Shown here one piece after another: positions 17,244-25,456 of a stretch of 64,000 nucleotides of DNA. Made by a program: the position numbers and the translations under genes. Every line of letters starts with the position of its first letter. Position 1 is the first letter of the stretch. Below the pieces are notes generated by a model. That model was not told the DNA's origin. It made no database searches and saw nothing but the letters and a program-made list of their open reading frames with translations. The stretch comes from HXMU1420-2 sp034670145 (GTDB lineage: Bacteria > Pseudomonadota > Alphaproteobacteria > Rhodobacterales > Rhodobacteraceae), in assembly GCA_034670145.1 (NCBI GenBank), contig JAXMOA010000010.1, positions 1 through 64,000 on the forward strand. The letters run 5' to 3'.

Positions 17244-19390
17244 GATGCACCTCCGGTGAATTGCAGGCGCCGTCCAGAGCGCCGTCCTTGCAGCCATGTG
17301 ATCATCCGGCCGCGCATGGATGCCTTCCACCGGTCCCAACCCGTGGGGTTGTGAATCACATCAGCGCGGAAGAATGACGGGCACAGCACAGCGGCATCCG
17401 CCACCTCGCCGCAATTGCCACAGCCCACACAGCTTTGGTCGATCGAGGCGACCGGATCGTCGCGCAGCGGATCGTCCAGGTGTTTCAGTGACAGACTGGG
17501 GCAGCCGGACAGGCGCATACAGGCGTGGTCCCCGGTGCAAACATCCTCGTCCACGCCAAAGCGCGGCACCTCAACCCGGTCCCCGCCTTTGATGGCCGCA
17601 TTGCGTTTGGGTTTCTCGCGTCGTTGACGGTTCAGCATACATTCCGAGGACATGACGATCACTTTGGGGCCGTCGTAATCCGTGGTCAGGGCCTCGCGCA
17701 TGGTGTCGCGCACCTTGCCGACATCATAGGTGCGATCAATCTGGCGCACCCATTTCACGCCGATGCCCTTGAGCGCATCGGTGATCGGATTGTTTGTCGC
17801 CTTGGTTTCATTCATGGCCCGTGACGACAACAGATCCTGTCCGCCCGTGGCGGCAGAATAATAGTTGTCCACGATCACCGCGACGGAATCCGATTTGTTG
17901 TAAACCATATTCCCGATCGAAGAGCTGAGCCCGTTGTGCCAGAACCCGCCATCCCCAAGGATGGAGATCGCGCGCCGCTCGCCGCCGCCATCGAATGCCG
18001 CATTGGATGCAGGGCCCAGACCATAGCCCATTGTCGCCCCGCCCACCTCGAACGGTGGCAATGACGCGAACAGGTGGCACCCGATATCGCCGGAAATCTG
18101 ATGTTCGCCCAATTCTGCCTGAACCAGCTTGATACCGGCAAAGATCGGACGTTCCGGGCAGCCGGTGCAAAAGCTGGGCGGGCGCACCGGCACCACTTTG
18201 GACAGATCGGGCACGTCGGTTTCGGGCGTATTGGGTGCCCGGCTGCGCCCCGGGAGCAAATCCGGCGCGGCCTGTTTCAGATAGCCGGTGACCGAGTCCA
18301 GCATGACCTGCCCGGTCAGCTCGCCTGCCTGGGGGAAGACGTTCTTGCCAAAAATCTTGATGTCGGTCCCGTTGCGATAGACCATCGTCGACAGGGTCTG
18401 TTCAATGAATTCCGGCGCGCCCTCTTCGACCACGAGAACTGAATCCTTGCCGGCGCAGAAATCCATAAACTCGGCCTCGACCACCGGGTAGGTCACGTTC
18501 AGGCAATAGATCGGCACCTGGGTGTTGCCATAGATATCGGCCAGGCCCAGCCGCTGGAGAGATCGGATCACGCCGTTATACATCCCACCCTGGCAGATAA
18601 TGCCAAGAGAGGCTTTTTGCGGGCCAAAAAATTCATTCAACTTGTTTTCGGTGATGAATTTTTCGGCCGCGGGCCACCGGTTTTTGACCTTGTCCTGTTC
18701 GTGGGCGAACGACCATGGCGGCAGCACGACCCGCTGAAAATCCTTGCGCGGATTGGACAGCGCCTCGCGCACGCTCAGCTCGGGCTTTTTGTTGTCGCGG
18801 GTTTCGAAACTGCCGGTGACATGGCAGGCGCGGATGCGCACCATCATCATAACGGGGGTGTTGGACGCTTCGGAGAGCTCAAAACCATCGCCGACCGCCT
18901 TGACGATCGACGGCAGATTGGGGCGTGGATCCATCAGCCAGAACTGGGATTTCATCGCAAAAGGATGCGTGCGCTCTTGCATGATCGAAGAGCCTTCGCC
19001 GTAATCCTCGCCCACAATGATCAGCGCGCCGCCATTGACCCCCGAAGACGACAGGTTCGCCAAAGCGTCCGACGCCACGTTGACACCAACCGCGCCTTTG
19101 AAGGTGACTGCGCCGCGGATCGGATAGTGTACCGAGGCAGCCAACATCGCGGCGGCGGCGGCCTCGGAGGCATTGGCCTCGAAACGGACATCCAGTTCGC
19201 CCAGCAGATCCTGCGCGTCAGACAGCACATCCATCAAATGAGAAATCGGCGCACCCTGATACCCGCCGACATAGCCAACGCCATTTTCCAGCAGCGCTTT
19301 GGTGATTGCCAGGATACCTTCGCCGGTGAAGACATCGCCGTCGCCTTTGCGGAGGTGCTCCACCTCTTTCTTGAATGATCTCTCAGCCAT
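17240..19390 (-). CDS. iorA: Indolepyruvate:acceptor oxidoreductase subunit alpha
   Basis: A 716-residue thiamine-diphosphate enzyme. The N-terminal pyrimidine-binding half (GYQGAPISHLMDVL, EANASEAAAAAM) is followed by the TPP/Mg site GDGGFWHNG at 479-487 and DNYYSAATGG at 508-517. Near the C-terminus are two iron-sulfur clusters' worth of cysteines: CTGDHACMRLSGCP (618 on) and CVGCGNC...LCP (654-671). IorAB converts indole-, phenyl- or hydroxyphenyl-pyruvate plus CoA to the arylacetyl-CoA. Preceding MarR and following iorB are in the same operon. The first cluster motif is irregular compared with a perfect CxxCxxCxxxCP. Confidence 0.9.
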   Translation of the reverse strand: MAERSFKKEVEHLRKGDGDVFTGEGILAITKALLENGVGYVGGYQGAPISHLMDVLSDAQDLLGELDVRFEANASEAAAAAMLAASVHYPIRGAVTFKGAVGVNVASDALANLSSSGVNGGALIIVGEDYGEGSSIMQERTHPFAMKSQFWLMDPRPNLPSIVKAVGDGFELSEASNTPVMMMVRIRACHVTGSFETRDNKKPELSVREALSNPRKDFQRVVLPPWSFAHEQDKVKNRWPAAEKFITENKLNEFFGPQKASLGIICQGGMYNGVIRSLQRLGLADIYGNTQVPIYCLNVTYPVVEAEFMDFCAGKDSVLVVEEGAPEFIEQTLSTMVYRNGTDIKIFGKNVFPQAGELTGQVMLDSVTGYLKQAAPDLLPGRSRAPNTPETDVPDLSKVVPVRPPSFCTGCPERPIFAGIKLVQAELGEHQISGDIGCHLFASLPPFEVGGATMGYGLGPASNAAFDGGGERRAISILGDGGFWHNGLSSSIGNMVYNKSDSVAVIVDNYYSAATGGQDLLSSRAMNETKATNNPITDALKGIGVKWVRQIDRTYDVGKVRDTMREALTTDYDGPKVIVMSSECMLNRQRREKPKRNAAIKGGDRVEVPRFGVDEDVCTGDHACMRLSGCPSLSLKHLDDPLRDDPVASIDQSCVGCGNCGEVADAAVLCPSFFRADVIHNPTGWDRWKASMRGRMITWLQGRRSGRRLQFTGGAS

Positions 19391-19420
19391 TTTCCTCGGT
19401 CCCCTTTGGGTCCTTGATCG

Positions 19421-19915
19421 TTAAATTTTATTCTTGCGTATGTTCAGCAGCATCGTCTTGAGCGTGCGCAAGAAAACCGCCCGATCCTCGGGCGCAACAC
19501 CGCGAAACATGTCTTCGTAGGCCTGTGCCATGCTGGGCCAGAGTTGCTCGAACGCGGCACGGCCCGCATCCGAGAGGAAAACCCGGGTCGCGCGGGCATC
19601 CTGGTCGTCAGCCTCGCGGCGGATATGACCGTCGTGCTCCATCGCATCCAGCGCGCGGCTGAGGGTCGATTGCTCGATCACTGCGTAGACGGACAATTCA
19701 CGGATCAACGGCCCGTTGATCACCGATAGCACCGCCAGGGCGCGCATTTTTGCAGTCGTCAGCCCCTTGAGCGCCACGTCTTCGCGCAGGGTCGCGTTGT
19801 AGCGGCCCATGATGCGGTTCATCAGGTAGGGCTCGAAGTTTTCGAGGCCGATGGTGCCCAGCAGCGGCGTGTCGGTGGCCTCATCTTCTTCGGGCAGGTC
19901 AATATCCTTGCTCAT
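19421..19915 (-). CDS. MarR family transcriptional regulator inside the catabolic operon
   Basis: A 164-residue regulator with an acidic N-terminus, the helix LTTAKMRALAVLSVINGPLI, recognition segment VIEQSTLSRALDAMEHDGHI and wing DDQDARATRVFLSD. It is embedded between the two-flavoprotein/cyclase genes and iorA, overlapping the upstream flavoprotein stop by four bases. It is therefore co-transcribed with its probable targets and likely auto-represses the whole operon from the promoter near 22.3 kb. Confidence 0.86.
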   Translation of the reverse strand: MSKDIDLPEEDEATDTPLLGTIGLENFEPYLMNRIMGRYNATLREDVALKGLTTAKMRALAVLSVINGPLIRELSVYAVIEQSTLSRALDAMEHDGHIRREADDQDARATRVFLSDAGRAAFEQLWPSMAQAYEDMFRGVAPEDRAVFLRTLKTMLLNIRKNKI

Positions 19916-21477
19916 GCGCCCAGCCCCTTGGCCAGGTTGAAGCCGGACCCACCGCCCAACCCCGGCCCCGGATGTGTCGAGGCACCGATATGATGCAGAT
20001 TGCGCAGCGGCGTGTCGCCATTGATCGAGCTGGCAAACGGGCGCCAGAGGAAGAACTGGTCGATTGAACAGATCCCACCATAGGGATCGCCGCCCACCAG
20101 ATTGATGTTCATCGATTCCAGATCTGCCGGTGAATAGGCCCGACGGGCCAGCTTGATCTGGTCAAAATTTGCGATGTGCTGGCGTAGGATGTCTTCCAGA
20201 CGGTCTGCAAAAGCCTCGCGGGTGGGCTCGGACCAGGTGCCATCCACCGCAATCTGACCGGCCGCGTCGCCCTTCAGTACGCGCGGGGCATCCGGGATCT
20301 GCAGCCACAGAATCGCCTTGCCCTCGGGGCAGCGGCCCGCATCCATCCGGTTCGGCTGACCAACACAGATCGTGGGCGTGGCAGGTAGCATGCCGCGCTC
20401 GGCCTCGTTCGCGGATTTGGAGACGGAATCGACCCCATCAGCCAGGTGGATCAGGGCGACGTCCTCTAGCCCCGGGGTTTTCCATTCGGGGGCGGCGTCC
20501 AGCGCGTAATGCAATTGGAAATTGCCGCGCCCATGGCGGAAAGTCCGGGCCTGCTCTGCCTCTGGCGAAGGCGTGCCTGCGAGCAGGCGGCCATAGAGCT
20601 GACCGGGGGCCACGGATGCGATCACATTGCGGGCCTGAATTTGACTGCCATCGCTCAGCTCGACCCCCGTCGCAGCCCCGTTTTGCGACGTGATGCGCAC
20701 CACATCGGCGCCTGTGCGAAAGCTGCCGCCCTGGGATTCGATCAGGCTTTGGAATGCGGCGACAGCCTGGGCTGCGCCGCCTTTGACAACGGGGGCGCCT
20801 GCGACCTCCAGAGCAAAGGCAATGACCTTGCCCATATGTCCCGAAAAGGCCGCATCGGGCGTCAGCCCCGCATGCAGCGGCCAGGGCGCGAACAAGGCCC
20901 GCGCATCATCCGATTTGAAACCGGTTTCCAGCCAGCCGCGCGCAGGCAGCAGGGCCTCTCCGAACCAGCGTTTCAGCCCGCTCAGCCCCTTTTTGCGCCA
21001 TTGCCCGAACAGCAGTTTGGCCATTTGCCAGGACCACAACCGCCCGCCCAGGAGGGCAAACAGAAAGTCCGCATCCGCGCCGATACCGCCCACGACCGCG
21101 TCCAGCGCCGCGCCGTCACCCGGCGCGCAGGCATCAAAGGCAGCGATATTGGCCGCGTGATCCATGCTCAGCACCAAAGACGCGCCATTGGGGCGCAGCA
21201 CGCCCGTCGGCTTGTCAGTATGACAAAACTCCAGCCCGTGCTGCGTCAGCGATTCTCCCAGCGCGCCATAGGCCGGTGAGGTCAGGAACAGCACAAACGT
21301 GGCCGCCATCACGTCGTGATGGAACCCTGGCAGGGTGATCTCTTGGGTCTTCATGCATCCGCCGAGTGTGGCTTCGCGTTCGAGCACCAATACGGAATCG
21401 CCCTTGCGCGTTAACAACGCAGCGGCGACCAGAGCGTTGATGCCCGAGCCGATAATCACATGATCGACGGATGCCAT
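19912..21477 (-). CDS. Phytoene-dehydrogenase-like NAD(P)/FAD oxidoreductase (copy 2)
   Basis: A 521-residue paralogue of the gene at 14101. The FAD motif is VIIGSGINALVAAALLTRKGD, then GGCMKTQEITLPGFHHDVM, a shared AILWLQIPDAPRVLKGDAAG segment and the C-terminal HIGASTHPGPGLGGGSGFNLA. The cyclase gene ends three bases upstream of its start region. Two such enzymes in one operon, neither near carotenoid genes, suggest oxidation of a non-carotenoid substrate. Confidence 0.8.
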   Translation of the reverse strand: MASVDHVIIGSGINALVAAALLTRKGDSVLVLEREATLGGCMKTQEITLPGFHHDVMAATFVLFLTSPAYGALGESLTQHGLEFCHTDKPTGVLRPNGASLVLSMDHAANIAAFDACAPGDGAALDAVVGGIGADADFLFALLGGRLWSWQMAKLLFGQWRKKGLSGLKRWFGEALLPARGWLETGFKSDDARALFAPWPLHAGLTPDAAFSGHMGKVIAFALEVAGAPVVKGGAAQAVAAFQSLIESQGGSFRTGADVVRITSQNGAATGVELSDGSQIQARNVIASVAPGQLYGRLLAGTPSPEAEQARTFRHGRGNFQLHYALDAAPEWKTPGLEDVALIHLADGVDSVSKSANEAERGMLPATPTICVGQPNRMDAGRCPEGKAILWLQIPDAPRVLKGDAAGQIAVDGTWSEPTREAFADRLEDILRQHIANFDQIKLARRAYSPADLESMNINLVGGDPYGGICSIDQFFLWRPFASSINGDTPLRNLHHIGASTHPGPGLGGGSGFNLAKGLGA

Positions 21478-21480
21478 GGC

Positions 21481-22263
21481 TCAGCCCTTGGGGACCAGCG
21501 CCATCGCCCGGATCGGGCTGCCTGTACCGTTTTCGATTTTCAACGGCGCGGCGATCAGAATGGCCCCTTTGGGCGGCAGCTGGTCCAGGTTGGCCAGGGA
21601 CGCGAGGCCGAACAAACCATTCAGGTGCAGCAGGTTATGGGCCGGAAAGACCGGATCCATCGCACCGGCACTGCCGGCATCGGTGCCGATACATTGTGTG
21701 CCCCAACCGGTGATGCCTTTGTCGATCAGATATTGCACGGCCTCTGCGGTTGGACCGGGCGAATGAGGCGCTTCATCATAGAAGTTCAGGAATGCGGCCT
21801 CGTCCCCGGCGCGCTTATCCCAGTCGGTGCGCATGACAACCCATTCGCCTGCGCCAATCTCGCCGTGTTCGGCCTCCCAGGCCTGAATGTGGTCTACCGT
21901 CAGCAGGAAATCCACGTCTTCGGCCGCCTGGGCCGAGCAATCAATGCAATTCACCGGTGCGACAACCTTTTGCAAGCTCAGCGAGTCGGTGGAATTGTCG
22001 GGCAAATCCTTGCCTGTGAACCAATGTTTGGGCGCATCGAAATGCGTACCCGAATGTTCACCCAGAACCATCCAGTTCCAGGCGCAGACTGGCCCGTCTT
22101 CGTCATATTCCGAGATCTTGTTTATCTCGACCTTGGGCGACGGTTTGAACGGCGGTGGCAGCTGGATGATGGGTGTATCCGGCCCCAGAACGCCGCTGCA
22201 ATCGACGACCTCGACATCACCGCTCAACAGCGCCGCGCCCAAATCCTGTAGAATGTTCGTCAT
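21481..22263 (-). CDS. Cyclase family protein (kynurenine-formamidase-like metal hydrolase)
   Basis: A 260-residue protein with the family signature HSGTHFDAPKHW (about residue 70), which supplies metal ligands. Other family segments are ISEYDEDGPVCAWNW, VVAPVNCIDCSA and GWGTQCIGTDAG. Relatives hydrolyse N-formylkynurenine, isatin or cyclic amides and lactones. As first gene of an operon with iorAB, and within the same region as an anthraniloyl-CoA-type hydroxylase, an indole- or kynurenine-derived substrate is plausible but not shown. It is the promoter-proximal gene of an 11-gene operon running to 8947. Confidence 0.84.
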   Translation of the reverse strand: MTNILQDLGAALLSGDVEVVDCSGVLGPDTPIIQLPPPFKPSPKVEINKISEYDEDGPVCAWNWMVLGEHSGTHFDAPKHWFTGKDLPDNSTDSLSLQKVVAPVNCIDCSAQAAEDVDFLLTVDHIQAWEAEHGEIGAGEWVVMRTDWDKRAGDEAAFLNFYDEAPHSPGPTAEAVQYLIDKGITGWGTQCIGTDAGSAGAMDPVFPAHNLLHLNGLFGLASLANLDQLPPKGAILIAAPLKIENGTGSPIRAMALVPKG

Positions 22264-22283
22264 AGTGGTCCTCCGCAGTACCT

Positions 22284-22335
22284 TGCGTTTCGAATCCGAT
22301 TTCGAAAGGCTGCACCAAATAAATATGCAATTGCA
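22284..22335. promoter_or_regulatory. Candidate promoter/operator of the 11-gene operon
   Basis: Upstream of the cyclase ATG, two TTCGAA boxes six bases apart lie around 22287-22304, and the perfect 10-bp palindrome TGCAATTGCA is at 22326-22335. This gap is the only obvious place for the operon promoter. The palindrome is a reasonable binding site for the operon's MarR protein. Sites are seen; function is inferred. Confidence 0.4.
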
Positions 22336-22546
22336 AGTAAAATGGAGGCAACCATAACTAACGGCCTAATTTTCGCGCGGCTTTGTATGTAATTTCATGC
22401 TCTCTCAGCGCCACCCTCCAACAGACCGCCCATTGGGCCACCAAACTCACATCACTGGACCGAACGTCGCGGGAGGTAAAAACACCTCTGGTCAATGCCG
22501 GGCCAAGCTGCGACGTTCACCGCATTAGTCCTGAGGAGCGTAGAGG

Positions 22547-23251
22547 ATGATCGATCTGTGGGAGGGGATCCGACAGGCCGTTTGGTTGATGCTTACCCTA
22601 GACCCGGAATTGCTGGAGATCGCCACGCGCAGTCTGCGGGTGACGTTCACTGCGCTGTTCATCGCGTCGGCCATTGCCATGCCGCTGGCGGCATTTCTGG
22701 CGGTGCGCCGGTTTCGCTGGAGACGGTTGATCATCGCGCTGATGAATGCGCTGATCGGCTTGCCACCCGTGGTGGTGGGGCTGTTGGTTTACATCCTGCT
22801 GTCACGCTCGGGGCCGCTGGGCGTGCTGGGCCTGCTGTTTACGCCCACGGCAATGATCATTGCCCAGGTCATCATCATTGTGCCGTTGATCGCCAGTATC
22901 GCGCATCAGTCGCTGCGCGATCTGTGGCAGGATTATCATGACCTGCTGATCTCTATGAATGTCACGCAATGGCAAAAAATCTGCACATTGCTGTGGGACG
23001 CCCGCCGGGCACTGCTGACGGCTGCACTGGCCGGGTTCGGGCGTGGCATTGGCGAAGTCGGCGCAATCATGATCGTTGGCGGCAATATCGACCATGCAAC
23101 CCGGGTGCTGACCACCGCCATTGCACTGGAAACCGGCAAGGGCGATTTTGCCCTGGCGCTGGCGTTGGGGTTCATCCTGATCGGGCTGGCGGTGGCGGTG
23201 AACCTGACGATCCATTGGCTGAGCCGTACCGAAAGCGAGGGCCGGTGGTGA
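22547..23251 (+). CDS. tupB: Tungstate ABC transporter permease
   Basis: A 234-residue membrane protein with about five helices, starting MIDLWEGIRQAVWLMLTLD. The family segments ALIGLPPVVVGLLVYILLSRSGPLG and FGRGIGEVGAIMIVGGNIDHATRVLTTAI are typical of TupB/WtpB permeases. It leads a tight operon with the ATPase and the binding protein. The order B-C-A differs from the common tupA-tupB-tupC. The partner ATPase overlaps its stop by GTGA. Confidence 0.87.
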   Translation: MIDLWEGIRQAVWLMLTLDPELLEIATRSLRVTFTALFIASAIAMPLAAFLAVRRFRWRRLIIALMNALIGLPPVVVGLLVYILLSRSGPLGVLGLLFTPTAMIIAQVIIIVPLIASIAHQSLRDLWQDYHDLLISMNVTQWQKICTLLWDARRALLTAALAGFGRGIGEVGAIMIVGGNIDHATRVLTTAIALETGKGDFALALALGFILIGLAVAVNLTIHWLSRTESEGRW

Positions 23252-23961
23252 GCGCATTGTTCCCTCTTGTCGTGCAACAGGCGCAATCCGCGCGCCGGGG
23301 TCAGGTGCTGGTTGGGCCAATCGACCTGACCTGGAACGGAGAAGGCACCTGTGTGGTCATCGGGCCCAACGGGTCGGGCAAAACCTCCTTGCTCAGACTG
23401 CTGCATGGCACAGCCCGGCTAAGCCGGGGACAGATCAACTGGGCCTGCCCCATGGCTCAGGCCCGCCAGCATCAGGCCTTTGTGTTTCAGTCGCCCATCA
23501 TGCTGCGCCGCTCGGTTCTGGACAATATCGCCTACCCGTTGCGGATGCGCGGCGTTGCCCGGGCCGAGTCCCGCGCCCGGGCCCGGGACTGGGCCGCCCG
23601 GGTGGGGTTGAGCCAGCTGCTGGACCGCCATGCGCCGGTTTTGTCGGGCGGAGAACAACAAAAACTGGCCCTTGCCCGGGCAATGATCACCAAACCGGAC
23701 CTGTTGTTCCTGGATGAACCCTGTGCGGCCTTGGACGGGCGGGCCATGCGCGAGATCGAAGAGATCCTGACCACCGCCGCCGCCTCTGGCACCCGGCTCA
23801 TCCTTTCCACTCATGACATGGGTCAGGCCCGGCGCATGGCAGACACTGTGGTGTTCCTGCTGAATGGCCGCGTGCACGAACACGGCCCGGCCACCGCGTT
23901 TTTCAACCGGCCCGAAACGCCGCAGGCAAGGGCCTTCCTCAAAGGAGACATAGTCGAATGA
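23248..23961 (+). CDS. tupC: Tungstate ABC transporter ATP-binding protein
   Basis: The start is GTG 23248 (overlapping the permease stop) or the adjacent GTG at 23245, giving about 237 residues; the longer frame upstream is a shadow of the permease gene. Walker A IGPNGSGKTSLLRLL (about residue 33), signature LSGGEQQKLALARAM, Walker B LLFLDEPCAALD and H-loop STHDMGQARR are present. The length is short, without a molybdate-sensing C-terminal domain. It energises tungstate uptake with TupB and TupA. Confidence 0.87.
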   Translation: MSALFPLVVQQAQSARRGQVLVGPIDLTWNGEGTCVVIGPNGSGKTSLLRLLHGTARLSRGQINWACPMAQARQHQAFVFQSPIMLRRSVLDNIAYPLRMRGVARAESRARARDWAARVGLSQLLDRHAPVLSGGEQQKLALARAMITKPDLLFLDEPCAALDGRAMREIEEILTTAAASGTRLILSTHDMGQARRMADTVVFLLNGRVHEHGPATAFFNRPETPQARAFLKGDIVE

Positions 23962-24764
23962 TCCGTTTTTTGCTGATTGGCTTGACCGCGATCGCCCTCT
24001 CTTCGGCGGCGCAGGCCAAGGACGCGATGCGCCTGGCGGTCACCACATCCTTCCATAACTCCGGGCTGGCGGACGTGCTGCTGCCACAGATCGCAGAGGA
24101 TCTGGATCTAGAAGTGCAACTGCTGGTCGTTGGCACGGGCCAGGCACTCAAGCTGGGGCGCGCCGGTGATGTGGACGCCATTCTGGTGCATTCCAAAGCC
24201 GCCGAGGAGGCCTTTGTCAGCGAAGGATATGGCACCCACCGCCGCGAGATCATGTACAATGACTTTGTGCTGATCGGGCCCTCGGAAGATCCCGCGCGGC
24301 TGTCGATTGCAAATCTGGCCACCGAAGCTTTGCAGCAAATCTCCGGAGCACAATTGCCTTTTGTCAGTCGCGGCGATGACAGCGGTACCCACAAGAAAGA
24401 GCTAAGCCTGTGGCGCGAGGCCGGTCTCGATCCATCGCAGTTCAGTGCTTGGTACAAATCGGTCGGCGCAGGCATGGGCGCGGCGCTGAACGCGGCTTCG
24501 GGGATGAATGCCTACATCCTGTCTGATCGGGCCAGCTGGCTGAATTTTGGCAACAAGGGTGATCTGGCACTGCTGTTTTCCGGGGATCCCGAATTGTTCA
24601 ACCAATACGCCTATCTGCCGGTCAACCCGGAACGGCATCCGCATGTAAAGGCCGATCTGGTGGCAAAGCTGGAAACCTGGTTGACCTCGGATACAGCCAA
24701 AGACCTGATCAACGGTTACACAATTGAGGGTGAAACGTTGTTTACCTTCAACGCCAAACCCTGA
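23958..24764 (+). CDS. tupA: Tungstate-binding periplasmic protein
   Basis: 268 residues with a signal peptide (IRFLLIGLTAIALSSAAQA) and the TupA ligand motifs LAVTTSFHNSGLADVLLPQ and FVSRGDDSGTHKKELSLW. The second half has GAALNAASGMNAYILSDRASWL. TupA binds tungstate with very high affinity and discriminates against molybdate. The ATG overlaps the tupC stop by four bases. No tungsten enzyme is encoded in this window. Confidence 0.88.
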   Translation: MIRFLLIGLTAIALSSAAQAKDAMRLAVTTSFHNSGLADVLLPQIAEDLDLEVQLLVVGTGQALKLGRAGDVDAILVHSKAAEEAFVSEGYGTHRREIMYNDFVLIGPSEDPARLSIANLATEALQQISGAQLPFVSRGDDSGTHKKELSLWREAGLDPSQFSAWYKSVGAGMGAALNAASGMNAYILSDRASWLNFGNKGDLALLFSGDPELFNQYAYLPVNPERHPHVKADLVAKLETWLTSDTAKDLINGYTIEGETLFTFNAKP

Positions 24765-25456
24765 TCCGGATTTTCCGGGCGCCGTTTCAGTCCTGCGTGA
24801 ATGGGTCGATCGAGACACGCGCGGCCTCTTACTTTGTGATGCAAGAGGCCGATGCGCTGATGGACGCGGGCCGGAACGCCTAATTTTTCATCGCAGCCCA
24901 AGGCAATGGCCATCACAAAAGCGCTGTTGTTCCTGCGAATGGACCGGCACAGTTCTGCCATGCCGGTCCTGGCCAATCAAACCACTTCCTCCGACGCCAT
25001 CCAGCTACTGGCCGGACACAAGATCAACATGGGCGAAACCTGGCCTGGTGCGCCGAAACCTTGGTCCAGTGGCTGTGAAATCACGCGATATTCATGGCCT
25101 GCGTTGACGCCCGTGCCCATGTTCCGGTACCGAACGCGTTGGTCGAGTGCGACATCGCGCTATACAACCTAAAAGCCCAAACTCTCCGCTTGACAGTAAA
25201 ACCTCTGATCAGGCTTAGTTCTAAACGCTTGCGTCAGCATTGGTGACAGCGTAACCGATGCGAACATCCACTTGAGGACACAACGAAACGTGCTCAAACG
25301 TGCCGATTCATCTGTGTTGTGATTAACCCATCCGTTGGTCGAATTTTGGTATACATTTTGTTTCGCGCTAAAAGGTTGTTGGTTATTCACAAACGAGTTT
25401 GTTAGTAGGTTTTTGGGACAAGAAGGCGGAGTGACTAAGGAAGTGGTGGGCGACTA
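24765..25456. other. 692-base gap before wzc; no supported gene
   Basis: Open frames such as 24906-25172 lack family similarity and a ribosome site, and short coding-like stretches (for example YFVMQEADALMDAGRN near 24830, and AHVPVPNALVECDIALYNL near 25120) fall in different frames. A decayed gene is possible but unidentified. TTGACA at 25190-25195 with a weak -10 could be a promoter for wzc. The last 100 bases are the wzc leader. Confidence 0.4.

Noticed and set aside
24906..25172. 88-codon open frame after tupA
   Set aside because: No recognisable family, no good ribosome site, and coding-like stretches fall in other frames. Treated as an empty gap.
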